40,651 nt of DNA from a virus, in IMG/VR virus record IMGVR_UViG_3300034158_000122, positions 1 through 40,651 of that record; one strand, written 5' to 3'. Below, one piece after another: positions 23,745 to 31,895 of the stretch (position 1 is its first letter; each line of letters begins with the position of its first letter). The notes under the pieces are model-generated. The model searched no databases. It had not been told where the DNA came from and worked only from the letters and a program-made list of their open reading frames with translations. Made by a program: the position numbers and the translations under genes.

Positions 23745-24116
23745 ATGCCAGAACCGATTTCCTCCAGCGCCGCAACCAGCACCCTCACCGGTCTGGCCTT
23801 GCTGTTCACCCTGCCCGGGGTGGATCCCTCCGTGGTGCTCGGCGCGCTCACCGGCGCGGTGCTGTTTATCTCGGCCGCCGAAGAGCAGGGACGCCTGCGC
23901 CGGATTGCCCTGTTTGTCGCCTCGTTTATCAGCGGCCTGCTGCTGGCCGGCTTTACTTGCCAACTGCTGGAGGTACTGCTGCCCGCCAGCGTCCAGGTCA
24001 GCAATGCGATCGGCTCGCTGATCGCCTCCGCCATGATGGTGCGCCTGCTGCAGCTCATCATGCGCAATCAGGATCGGCTACTTGAAGCCTTGTTTAACAA
24101 AAGGGGGCAACCATGA
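23745..24116 (+). CDS. Putative holin, first membrane protein of the lysis set
   Basis: A 123-residue protein with three hydrophobic segments (about 14-26, 31-44 and 54-80) and a charged C-terminus (N-Q-D-R-L-L-E-A-L-F-N-K-R). Position directly before a second membrane protein and the endolysin points to a holin. It overlaps the next start by 4 bases. Confidence 0.65.
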   Translation: MPEPISSSAATSTLTGLALLFTLPGVDPSVVLGALTGAVLFISAAEEQGRLRRIALFVASFISGLLLAGFTCQLLEVLLPASVQVSNAIGSLIASAMMVRLLQLIMRNQDRLLEALFNKRGQP

Positions 24117-24454
24117 TCCCGACCACTCCGACCGGTGTGTTTATCTACACCGCCCTTTACGCCCTGATCTGCGCCGCCATCTTCCTGCGGGTCATGCTGT
24201 TTGACCGCAAAGGTGGCGAGTATCGCGCCCTACCCGCCTGGATGGCGTGGCTGCTCTGCGTACTGTCAGGCTCCATTCCGCTGCGCTTTTTGTTTGGCGG
24301 CATTCCGGTGCCAGACCCGGCCTCCTTCGGGCTTGCACTCTTCCTGCTGTGCGCAGTGCTCAACACCCGCGGCTCGGTGCACCACCTGCTGCCCCGGGGC
24401 AAACCCTCCAGCACCGGCCATGCCCGGGATATTTACCGGAGGTACCAGCCATGA
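24113..24454 (+). CDS. Putative holin or antiholin, 3TM family
   Basis: A 113-residue protein with three membrane segments (about 8-27, 42-60 and 69-85) and a basic C-terminal tail. It resembles putative three-TM phage holins. Two adjacent small membrane genes before the endolysin suggest a holin/antiholin pair; which is which cannot be told from sequence. Confidence 0.65.
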   Translation: MIPTTPTGVFIYTALYALICAAIFLRVMLFDRKGGEYRALPAWMAWLLCVLSGSIPLRFLFGGIPVPDPASFGLALFLLCAVLNTRGSVHHLLPRGKPSSTGHARDIYRRYQP

Positions 24455-25272
24455 GCCTGAAAAAAGGGGATACCGGCACCGCCGTGGCAGACCTGCAACG
24501 CCGCCTCACCGCCGCCGGTTATCCGGTGGCAGTCGATGGCTGGTTTGGTGAGGCAACCGAGCAGGCGCTGATAGCCTTCCAGCGGGATTACATGATCGCC
24601 GCCATCGGTCAGGCGGGCCCGCGTACCCTCGCCGCCCTGCTCGTCAGTGAGCGCGGCAACCAGCTGACCATCAACCACATGCAAGCTGGTGCCGATCTGC
24701 TGGACGTGCAGCTGGCCACCATGGCTACCGTTGCCCAGGTCGAGAGCATCGGCGAAGGCTTCACCCAGGCCATGCGCCCGGTGGTGCTGTTCGAGCGGCA
24801 TGTGTTCTACAAGCAGCTCACCAAACATCTGGGCAAGGCGGCCGCCGACCAGTTGGCAGTCAATTACCCCAACCTGGTCAACCCCAAACGCGGCGGCTAT
24901 GCGGGCGGCGCAGCAGAGTGGGAGCGGCTGCAACTGGCCATCAGCCTGCATCGGGACGCGGCCATCGAGTCGGCCAGCTGGGGCATGTTCCAGATCATGG
25001 GCTACCACTGGCAACCGCTGGCCTTTGCCTCTGCCAGCGACTGGCAGGCGGCTATGCAGCGCAGCGAGGTCGAACACCTCACCGCCCTGTGCCGCTTTAT
25101 CCAGCAAGACCCCGCCATGCACAAGGCGCTGCAGGGGCGAAAGTGGGCGGATTTCGCCCGCCGCTACAACGGCCCGGCGTTTAAGGAGAACGACTACGAC
25201 ACCAAGCTGGCCAAGTGGTTTGCGCACTTTACCAAGGTCTATCAGCTGCAGGAGGTGGCCAATGTGGCGTGA
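24451..25272 (+). CDS. Endolysin: peptidoglycan-binding domain plus N-acetylmuramidase
   Basis: A 273-residue lytic enzyme. Residues about 3-62 are a PG_binding_1 domain (G-D-T-G-x-A-V-x-D-L-Q-x-x-L, D-G-W-F-G-x-A-T). Residues about 88-265 match the N-acetylmuramidase family (DUF3380/PF11860): V-E-S-I-G-E-G-F with likely catalytic Glu98, L-F-E-R-H-V-F, S-A-S-W-G-M-F-Q-I-M-G and F-A-R-R-Y-N-G-P. No signal peptide, so it needs the holin. This modular enzyme is unlike P2 gene K. ATG 24451 has GGAGG; the longer frame upstream overlaps the holin gene. Confidence 0.92.
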   Translation: MSLKKGDTGTAVADLQRRLTAAGYPVAVDGWFGEATEQALIAFQRDYMIAAIGQAGPRTLAALLVSERGNQLTINHMQAGADLLDVQLATMATVAQVESIGEGFTQAMRPVVLFERHVFYKQLTKHLGKAAADQLAVNYPNLVNPKRGGYAGGAAEWERLQLAISLHRDAAIESASWGMFQIMGYHWQPLAFASASDWQAAMQRSEVEHLTALCRFIQQDPAMHKALQGRKWADFARRYNGPAFKENDYDTKLAKWFAHFTKVYQLQEVANVA

Positions 25273-25735
25273 TCTGTTGGGCTCCCCCCTCAGCTGGTTG
25301 CTGCTGGCGTTGGTTGTCGCTCTTGGTGGCTGGGGCTGGTCAGCCCGCTCAGCGGCCAAGGCCAAAGGGGACGTCACCACCCTGCAAACCAGTCTCAAGG
25401 CAGCCAACGAGAAAACCAGAGAGGCCCAGCGGCGCGAACAGCTTAAAGAGACCGCCATCGCCACCCTCACCCGGGAACTGACCACCCAGGCACAAGCGGC
25501 GCAGCAGCTGCAGGGCCAGCTCGACCAGCTGGCGCAGGCCGCCGCCACCCGCGCCGACACTATCAAGAGGCTCAAACGTGAAAATACCGAACTCAAGGCT
25601 TGGGCTGATCGCCCTCTGCCTGATCCTGTTATCAGGCTGCTCCAGCGCCCCGCCCTCACCGGCGCCGCAGATTATCAGGCTCACCTGTCCGGCCCCGAGC
25701 CCCTGCCAGCTGCAGCCGGCGGCACCACTCAATAA
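25262..25735 (+). CDS. lysB: Inner-membrane spanin (LysB/Rz-like)
   Basis: A 157-residue protein with one N-terminal membrane anchor (about 9-27) and a long periplasmic coiled coil (about 36-115), the i-spanin design. It overlaps the endolysin by 11 bases at its start. The o-spanin gene begins inside its 3' third in another frame, the classic nested arrangement. The two would fuse the inner and outer membranes in the last step of lysis. Confidence 0.82.
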   Translation: MWRDLLGSPLSWLLLALVVALGGWGWSARSAAKAKGDVTTLQTSLKAANEKTREAQRREQLKETAIATLTRELTTQAQAAQQLQGQLDQLAQAAATRADTIKRLKRENTELKAWADRPLPDPVIRLLQRPALTGAADYQAHLSGPEPLPAAAGGTTQ

Positions 25736-25868
25736 CGGTGACTTGCTCGACCAACTGAGCCAGACCGAGGCCGCCTGGGCCAGTTGCGCCGCCAAGGTCG
25801 ATAGCCTCATCACCTGCCAGACACGACAACAAGGGAGCGAAAATGGAAAAGCCAAAACAGATCCGTGA
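25578..25868 (+). CDS. lysC: Outer-membrane lipoprotein spanin (LysC/Rz1-like)
   Basis: A 96-residue lipoprotein. The signal peptide ends in the lipobox L-L-S-G-Cys21; the mature part is Pro-rich, as in Rz1 proteins. The start is GTG 25578, inside lysB in another frame. It runs 133 bases beyond lysB and overlaps gene R by 26 bases. Confidence 0.82.
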   Translation: MKIPNSRLGLIALCLILLSGCSSAPPSPAPQIIRLTCPAPSPCQLQPAAPLNNGDLLDQLSQTEAAWASCAAKVDSLITCQTRQQGSENGKAKTDP

Positions 25869-26313
25869 GGTGCTGACCCGCTGCGTGCCGCACCTCAAGA
25901 CCAACCCGGACAAGCTGCACATCTTTATCGCCCCAGGCAATATCGAAAGCACCGGCGCCCGCTCCCTCTCGTTCGAGTGGCAATACCCCCTCACCATCGG
26001 TATTGAAGACTTTGCGGGCCACCCGGATCAGATCATGGTGCCGCTGCTGGCCTGGCTGCGCCAACACCAACCCGAGCGGATGACCAACGACGAGCAGCGC
26101 AAAGATGGCATCACCTTCGAGGCCGAATACCTCGCCAACGACCTGATGGATCTCATCATCACCGTCAAGCTGACCGAGCGGGTCAAGGTATGGCAGAACG
26201 AACAGGGGATAGGCTGGGAGCATCTGCCAGAGCCACCGGAAGACCCTTATGACGGCATCACCTGGGAGCTCTTTATCAACGGGGAACCGCAGCCATGGCC
26301 ACCGACGACCTGA
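25843..26313 (+). CDS. R: Tail completion protein gpR
   Basis: A 156-residue protein of the P2 gpR tail completion family: K-P-x-Q-I-R-E-V-L at the start, N-P-D-K-L-H-I-F, F-E-W-Q-Y-P-L-T-I-G-I-E-D-F-A-G-H-P-D and F-E-A-E-Y-L. Length matches P2 R (155). The start overlaps lysC by 26 bases and the end overlaps S by 19. Confidence 0.92.
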   Translation: MEKPKQIREVLTRCVPHLKTNPDKLHIFIAPGNIESTGARSLSFEWQYPLTIGIEDFAGHPDQIMVPLLAWLRQHQPERMTNDEQRKDGITFEAEYLANDLMDLIITVKLTERVKVWQNEQGIGWEHLPEPPEDPYDGITWELFINGEPQPWPPTT

Positions 26314-26744
26314 GCCGGCTGGTCAGCTGGGCCGATGCTCTGCTGGCCAGCATGACACCGGCCGCCCGCCGGCAACTGATGGGGGAAATGGCCCGCAACC
26401 TGCGCGCCAGCCAGAGCAAACGGATCAGGGCCAACATCCAGCCGGATGGCAGCCCCATGACTCCGCGCAAGCCGCTCAAAAAGCTGGCGAAAAAACGTGG
26501 CACCACCCGCCGCAAGATGTTTCAGCATCTGGTCAGCCCCCGCTGGCTCAAGGCGACAAGCACCGAACATCAAGCCGTGGTCGAGTTTGTCGGCTCGGCC
26601 AACCGCCTCGCTACCATTCATCAGTACGGCCTCAAAGACCGTATCAAGGGCCGCGAGATCAGCTATCCGGCGCGGGAATTATTGGGGATTACCACTGACG
26701 AGATAGAACTGTTGGAAGATCTGTTACTAGCTCGGTTGGCCTAA
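26295..26744 (+). CDS. S: Tail completion protein gpS
   Basis: A 149-residue protein of the P2 gpS/virion morphogenesis family: R-Q-L-M-G-E-M-A-R-N-L-R-x-S-Q, I-R-A-N-I-Q-P-D-G-S-P-M-x-P-R-K and the ending I-S-Y-P-A-R-E-L-L-G-I-T. Length equals P2 S (150). In P2 it is followed directly by the V operon; here 1.5 kb of AT-rich DNA intervenes. Confidence 0.92.
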   Translation: MATDDLSRLVSWADALLASMTPAARRQLMGEMARNLRASQSKRIRANIQPDGSPMTPRKPLKKLAKKRGTTRRKMFQHLVSPRWLKATSTEHQAVVEFVGSANRLATIHQYGLKDRIKGREISYPARELLGITTDEIELLEDLLLARLA

Positions 26745-26808
26745 TTGAAATTTGCTGGAGCACATCAATAAACCATATTATTTAATAACCTCACTAATTA
26801 ATCCTGTG

Positions 26809-27873
26809 TCAGGATGAATAAACTCTTTTTTTAGATGCGTGTTTTTCAACTATTTTCTTCCCAAAATTGATAGCGGGTAACTCCACGTATTTATAAGAAA
26901 GAAAACCAAGAACCAGACAAATACTCAGCGAAAGCAAAGCATTTATATTGTGAGTAAAATTGGGGAAATAGTGTGCTACAGTTTGTTGAATCATAAAACC
27001 ATATATGTATATCCCATACGAAATATCATATTTCATTTTCAGCATTAAAACAAACTTCAAACTGGCAATTGTTATTAATGATATCGCAACAGTTAAGTAA
27101 AATAAATATTCAAATGCAATACTATCTTTTAAAATGACACTTGCACATATAAATGCAAACATTACCTTTGAATTAATAAAAAACACATCTTTCCATATTG
27201 CAAATAAACAACCAACAGAGAAATACATTGGTAAATAAAGCATTGCTGGATTTACCCCTAGCGTATTAGTTAACCAAGGCTGTCTTGTTACGACTGATAA
27301 TATCACAACAACACATGCTAGCGTTGCAAAAAACTTATTTCTAAGAAAGCCCACAAGGCCTGCGAACAAAAGAAAAATATAGCATATAACTTCCCATCTC
27401 AGCGTCCATAAAGACCCATTGACTGAATTTGCGTAGTGATTGTCTCCAAAAACGCCGGGTAGCTCATATCTAGTATCCAGCAACATATTACTGACAAAAT
27501 AGCCATATGTTTTTACGTTTAAAAAATAATCAAAAAAAGTAAGATTAGTAACTAATGGACCTATCAAAAACACGGTCAATAAAATCATTATAAATAATCC
27601 GGGGAATATTCTGAAAAATCTTGAAGATATATAGCCTATGAAGTTATGGCTTTTCATCAAGCTATTACAAACCAGCATGCCACTAATAAAGAAGAACATT
27701 GCTACAGATAAACCACCAGATGAGACAAACCCGACAAGCGACCTTATCAAATCTTGTTTTGGATCATCACCAGTTATAGTATAAGCATGATAATAAATCA
27801 CCATACTAGAAAGTAGAGTTCTGATTAAGGTTAAATTGTTGTTTTCATGCTCTAAAAAACTGGAAATTTTCAC
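26809..27873 (-). CDS. Acyltransferase-3 (AT3) membrane protein, cargo gene
   Basis: A 354-residue integral membrane protein with about ten hydrophobic segments. The start N-L-T-L-I-R-T-L-L-S-S-M-V-I-Y-Y-H-A is the AT3 signature (conserved R and H in helix 1), and F-F-F-I-S-G-M-L-V, S-R-F-F-R-I-F-P-G and S-L-W-T-L-R-W-E complete the pattern. AT3 proteins transfer acyl groups, often O-acetyl, to surface sugars, and several phage forms alter O-antigen. It is strongly AT-rich, opposite in direction to the flanking late genes. The start is GTG 27873 with AGGAG. Role in lysogenic conversion is inferred. Confidence 0.85.
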   Translation of the reverse strand: MKISSFLEHENNNLTLIRTLLSSMVIYYHAYTITGDDPKQDLIRSLVGFVSSGGLSVAMFFFISGMLVCNSLMKSHNFIGYISSRFFRIFPGLFIMILLTVFLIGPLVTNLTFFDYFLNVKTYGYFVSNMLLDTRYELPGVFGDNHYANSVNGSLWTLRWEVICYIFLLFAGLVGFLRNKFFATLACVVVILSVVTRQPWLTNTLGVNPAMLYLPMYFSVGCLFAIWKDVFFINSKVMFAFICASVILKDSIAFEYLFYLTVAISLITIASLKFVLMLKMKYDISYGIYIYGFMIQQTVAHYFPNFTHNINALLSLSICLVLGFLSYKYVELPAINFGKKIVEKHASKKRVYSS

Positions 27874-28212
27874 TAACTTACTCCTAACATATTATTTTTA
27901 TCAATACATGCACTTACATTATTAAATTCATAATATCTATATGGTTGTCTTTAGCGCCAAGAAATTTCCGCATTATAGCAACTCAATATTATGCAACGAA
28001 TCCTATGACTTGACGTTGTATAGTCTGATTCTTCTATCATACCTAGCTACAGAGCTCACCGCGATAACGATCCGTCTGAAATGCCGAGCAATGCACTAAA
28101 GCCCATCAACAAAACAAACACATGCCATTGATTTTTAAGAACTTATTTCTCGTGGCGAGCATGATAAACATCATGCTTATACAGACTAGCGAACAAAAGT
28201 ATGCCTTTATCA
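27874..28212. other. AT-rich leader of the acyltransferase gene
   Basis: About 340 bases between the divergent acyltransferase and V. The left two thirds are AT-rich and must hold the leftward promoter of the acyltransferase. A 7-bp perfect inverted repeat GCATGAT (28159-28165) / ATCATGC (28170-28176) might be an operator or mark the edge of the insert. No gene is credible here. Confidence 0.45.
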
Positions 28213-28239
28213 TCAGTGTGTAGTCCCGTTACACATTGA
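28213..28239 (+). promoter_or_regulatory. Late activator dyad upstream of V
   Basis: TCAGTGT-N13-ACATTGA, centred at 28226, the same element as at 19937 and 33326 with small changes in the right arm. It sits where P2 has the Ogr-dependent V promoter. A poor -10 (AACAAT, 28270-28275) follows. Confidence 0.75.
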
Positions 28240-28281
28240 TCCTTAATCGCCTTCCCCTCCATTGCCCAAAACAATGGCTCC

Positions 28282-28833
28282 ATGCAACCGACCCCAACCG
28301 AACTCAAACGCCTGATCGACAACCTGATCCGCATTGGCACCGTCACCGCCGTGCGCTCCGGAGAATGTCGCGTCAAAACCGGCAACATCACCACCAACTG
28401 GCGGCCCTATACCACAGACAGGGCCGGGGCTAACCGTACTCGCCACCGCCTGAGCCTGGGCGAGCAGGTCATTTTGCTCTCGGTCAGCGGCGATCTGCGC
28501 AATGCCTATATCGTCGGCCGCCTCAATGCTGACAGCTTCCCCGAGCCGTTGGCCGAAGATGACAACCCGGATCTCGATCGCACCGAATACGCCGATGGCG
28601 CCATCATCGAATACGACCCTCAAACCGGAGCACTCAACGCCACCGGCATCAAGCAGGCCCACATCGCTGCCAGTGTCAGCGTAACACTCGATACCCCCAA
28701 GACCATCTGCACCAACCTGCTGCAGGCCAAGCGCCTCACCTGCAACACCGCCAAGGTGGGCGACATCGAAGTGACAGAACACGGCCATGAAAAGGTGCAG
28801 CCGGGTGACGGCAAATCAGGAGGCCCGGTATGA
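28282..28833 (+). CDS. V: Baseplate spike gpV
   Basis: A 183-residue central spike at the tail tip. The OB-fold start (L-I-R-I-G-T-V-x-A-V, G-E-C-R-V-K-T-G), D-R-A-G-x-N-R-T, the G-E-Q-V-I-L-L-S-V-S-G-D-L segment and the D-G-A-I-I-E-Y-D beta region match P2 gpV. His167-x-His169 near the C-terminus fits the iron-binding tip motif of the P2 spike. There is no ribosome site before ATG 28282, and the late dyad is centred 56 bases upstream. Confidence 0.93.
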   Translation: MQPTPTELKRLIDNLIRIGTVTAVRSGECRVKTGNITTNWRPYTTDRAGANRTRHRLSLGEQVILLSVSGDLRNAYIVGRLNADSFPEPLAEDDNPDLDRTEYADGAIIEYDPQTGALNATGIKQAHIAASVSVTLDTPKTICTNLLQAKRLTCNTAKVGDIEVTEHGHEKVQPGDGKSGGPV

Positions 28834-29189
28834 ACTGGTTCGGCATGAATGCCGCCAATGGCCGCGCCATCAGCGCCACCGACCACATTATCCAGTCGGT
28901 GCGCGACATCCTCATCACCCCGGTGGGTTCGCGGGTGATGCGCCGCGACTACGGTAGCGAGCTCTTTTACCTCATCGACATGCCCCAGCATCAAGCCACC
29001 CGCCTGCGCCTGATGGCCGCCACCGTGCAAGCCCTTATCAACTGGGAACCCCGCATCACCGTCACCCGCGTCGATGTGCTTGGCGGCGGCCTGGATGGCG
29101 CCTTAACCATCGAGCTCACCTGGCAGCGCAAAGATGGTGGCGTGTTGGAGTCTGCAACCATCCCCATATCCACAGGAGCCGCCCAGTGA
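28830..29189 (+). CDS. W: Baseplate wedge protein gpW
   Basis: A 119-residue protein of the gp25/gpW baseplate family: D-H-I-x-Q-S-V-R-D-I-L-I-T-P-V-G-S-R-V-M-R-R-D-Y-G-S is the family hallmark. It overlaps V and J by 4 bases each. Confidence 0.93.
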   Translation: MNWFGMNAANGRAISATDHIIQSVRDILITPVGSRVMRRDYGSELFYLIDMPQHQATRLRLMAATVQALINWEPRITVTRVDVLGGGLDGALTIELTWQRKDGGVLESATIPISTGAAQ

Positions 29190-30067
29190 GCACTGTAGAC
29201 CTGACCCAGCTCCCACCACCGGAAGTCGAGGAAACCCTCAACTTCGAGGCCATCTTCGCCAAGCGCAAAGCCACCCTGATCAGTTACTACCCGGCAGACC
29301 AGCAGGCGGCCATTGCTGCCACGCTGGAACTTGAATCCGAACCGCTCAACAAGCTGCTGCAAGAGAACGCCTATAACGAAATGATCCTGCGGGCCCGCAT
29401 CAACGATGCCGCCAAGCAGACCCTGCTCACCTTTGCCAGTGGCACCACCCTGGACCATGTCGCCGGTGAGTACGAAATCAAACGCCTGCTGGTCACCCCG
29501 GGCGATCCATCAGCAACCCAGCCCATCGAGCCGGTGTATGAATCTGATGACCGCCTGCGCATGCGCTGCCAAATGGCTTATGAGGGCATGGCAACGGCGG
29601 GCCCGGTCAATGCCTACAAGTTTCACGCCCTCTCGGCCAGTGCCGAGGTGGCCGATGTCGCCGTCGACAGTCCCACCCCGGGCACCGTCAGAGTGACCAT
29701 CCTCTCACCGGCAGGCCAGCCGAGCGCCGACACCCTCAATCTGGTCGAGCAGGAGCTATCTGCCGAAGACGTTCGCCCGCTCTGCGATCTGGTAGCAGTC
29801 GAACCCGCCCAGATCAAACCCTATGCCGTTGATGCCACCCTCAACGCCATCGGCCTGGGTAAAGAGCAGGCCATTGCTGCCGCGAAAGATGCCATGGCCA
29901 AAACAGCCGCCGCTTACTACCGGGTCGGGGCCACCGTCCCGCTTTCCGCCATCTATGCCGCCCTGCACCAGCCGGGGATCGACAGCGTCACCCTGCGCGC
30001 GCCGCTGGCCGATGTCACCTGCAGCAAGCAGCAGGCCGCCAAACTCACCACCCTCCACCTCGACTAA
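29186..30067 (+). CDS. J: Baseplate assembly protein gpJ
   Basis: A 293-residue protein of the P2 gpJ/baseplate J family: L-P-x-P-x-V-E-E-T-L-x-F-E-A-I, L-E-S-E-P-L-N-K-L-L-Q-E-N-A-Y-x-E-M, then G-T-T-L-D-H-V-A and D-D-R-L-R-M-R. Length is near P2 J (302). Confidence 0.93.
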   Translation: MSTVDLTQLPPPEVEETLNFEAIFAKRKATLISYYPADQQAAIAATLELESEPLNKLLQENAYNEMILRARINDAAKQTLLTFASGTTLDHVAGEYEIKRLLVTPGDPSATQPIEPVYESDDRLRMRCQMAYEGMATAGPVNAYKFHALSASAEVADVAVDSPTPGTVRVTILSPAGQPSADTLNLVEQELSAEDVRPLCDLVAVEPAQIKPYAVDATLNAIGLGKEQAIAAAKDAMAKTAAAYYRVGATVPLSAIYAALHQPGIDSVTLRAPLADVTCSKQQAAKLTTLHLD

Positions 30068-30077
30068 GGACACCACT

Positions 30078-30479
30078 ATGGCAAACGCCCTCTATGACAA
30101 AGGCCGCGAGAAGTTTCTCACCGGCGCCATCAATGCCAGTGCCGACACCCTCAAGTGTGCCCTGCTCAAGAGCACCTATTCCCCAACCCTCGCCAGCGAT
30201 GAGTTTTACAGCGGGATCTCGGCCCATGTGGTCGGCACCCCGCAGACCCTCACCAGCAAAACCGTGGCCGCTGGCGTGCTCGATGCGGCCGATGTCACCT
30301 TCACTGCGGTGCCAACCGCCAACGTCAACTACTGCGCCATCTACAAAGACACCGGCAACGCCGCGACCAGCCCGCTGATCGCCCTGTTTGATACGGCGGC
30401 GGGCCTGCCGGTCAGCACCAACGGCGGCGACATCATCATCGCCTGGGATAACGGCCCCAATAAGATCTTCAAGCTCTGA
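30078..30479 (+). CDS. Phage virion protein, not present at this place in P2
   Basis: A 133-residue beta-rich protein starting M-A-N-A-L-Y-D-K-G-R-E and ending W-D-N-G-P-N-K-I-F-K-L, a form I recall from hypothetical structural proteins of several phages. AAGGA precedes ATG 30078; the longer frame overlaps J. It lies between J and I, so a baseplate or fibre-related part is likely. The stop overlaps the next ATG (TGATG). Confidence 0.7.
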   Translation: MANALYDKGREKFLTGAINASADTLKCALLKSTYSPTLASDEFYSGISAHVVGTPQTLTSKTVAAGVLDAADVTFTAVPTANVNYCAIYKDTGNAATSPLIALFDTAAGLPVSTNGGDIIIAWDNGPNKIFKL

Positions 30480-31894
30480 TGGCAACCCTCTATCCCGTCT
30501 GGCGCGGGTCGCTCACCTATCACGATGGTGCCCTGTCACATGAAGGGGCGGCCCTCTATCGGGGCACCGTGCAAGGACCGGATGATCCGGCGCCCGACGC
30601 CATTGCCGGGGTCAATGTCGGCCTGACAATCGCAGGGATAGAAGCAGGCCAAGCCGGGATGGCATCGCTCACTCAGTGCGCCAAGCCAACGGGGATCAGC
30701 CAGTTTGCAGCCGGGGCCAACAAGCTGGCCAGCCGCGCCAAGGCCATCGCTATCACCGATGGCGCACAGGGTGATCCAGCGACGACCATCCGGGCCACGG
30801 TTGCAACAATGGGCGATCTGCTCGCCATGGGGGCGGCTGACATGTCAACACAGATAACCCTTGTCGGGCTTGATGCGGGGATTATCGGCACGGCGGGGGT
30901 AAGAACCCGGCTCGGTACCGGCGGATTACAGCCTGATGCCATCGAGGTGCCGACCATTCAGCAACGGCTGGCTCCTGCCGGGTTCGATCTCGGCGCTATC
31001 GGCAGCCACAAGGCCAAGGTGCGACAGACCATCGGTGATCTGGCTGACAGTCAGCAAGGTGAGCCATTGCTGAAAACCAAGCTGGCGCAAGCGGCAACCG
31101 CCTTTACCGGCGCCATGGGCACACCGATCGCCAAGTACGCCCAGATCATCTACCCGATGGCACCTGCCCTGCCAGCAGCAACCCAGCCAGCCCTGACCAT
31201 CACCCTGGCACACGATGGACTTGAGCCCCCATTGGTAAGCCCGTTCACCGCCATCACTCGCTTGGCTACCCAAGGGGTCGATGCCGGTGGCATGGGATCG
31301 CACAAGGTGCATCGCCTGCCACTGGCAACCCCAGCAACCCGGGATCTGCTGCCCCCCTCTGCAACCCGACTGGAGCACCTGACTGCCGTCACCTTGGCCT
31401 ACAACCTGACCCCGGAGCTCATCACCTCCACCCGCTTTGCAGACACCTGCCCAGCGCCGTTGCTGCCCTGGCTGGCATGGGCCCGCTCGGTGGACTGGTG
31501 GGAACTGGCAGAATCGGAAGACCAGCAACGAGCGCTCATCAAAGCCTCGTTCCGGTTGCATCAGCGCAAGGGAACCCCATGGGCCATCAAGGAGGCGCTG
31601 AACGTGCTGGGCTTTGGTGACAGCACCATCATCGAGCGCGCCACCGGCCGCCGCTATGACGGCACCCTCAGCTACAACGGCAACGAACCCCACGGCGATC
31701 CGACCCGCTGGGCGGTCTATCGGGTCATCCTGACCCGCCCGGTCACCACCGAACAGGCCAACCGCATCAAGCGCCTGTTGGCAGAAATGGCCCCAGCCCG
31801 CTGCCACCTCTCCGCGCTCGATTACACCAGGGCGCCCGTTACCTACAACGGCGCCGCAACCTACAACGGCAACTACAACCACGGAGCCTCGTGA
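30479..31894 (+). CDS. I: Tail protein I with a long repeat-bearing N-terminal extension
   Basis: A 471-residue protein, against about 176 in P2 I. Residues about 300-450 match tail protein I (P-L-L-P-W-L-A-W-A-R-S-V-D-W-W, K-G-T-P-W-A-I-K-E-A-L). Residues 1-30 (L-T-Y-H-D-G, L-Y-R-G) resemble the C-terminal tail (L-S-Y-N-G, V-T-Y-N-G, A-T-Y-N-G). Between lie four copies of G-[ILFV]-[DE]-[AL]-G-x-x-G at 53-60, 130-137, 168-175 and 266-273. The extension may form a fibre-attachment arm; that is inference. Confidence 0.82.
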   Translation: MATLYPVWRGSLTYHDGALSHEGAALYRGTVQGPDDPAPDAIAGVNVGLTIAGIEAGQAGMASLTQCAKPTGISQFAAGANKLASRAKAIAITDGAQGDPATTIRATVATMGDLLAMGAADMSTQITLVGLDAGIIGTAGVRTRLGTGGLQPDAIEVPTIQQRLAPAGFDLGAIGSHKAKVRQTIGDLADSQQGEPLLKTKLAQAATAFTGAMGTPIAKYAQIIYPMAPALPAATQPALTITLAHDGLEPPLVSPFTAITRLATQGVDAGGMGSHKVHRLPLATPATRDLLPPSATRLEHLTAVTLAYNLTPELITSTRFADTCPAPLLPWLAWARSVDWWELAESEDQQRALIKASFRLHQRKGTPWAIKEALNVLGFGDSTIIERATGRRYDGTLSYNGNEPHGDPTRWAVYRVILTRPVTTEQANRIKRLLAEMAPARCHLSALDYTRAPVTYNGAATYNGNYNHGAS

Positions 31895-31895
31895 T

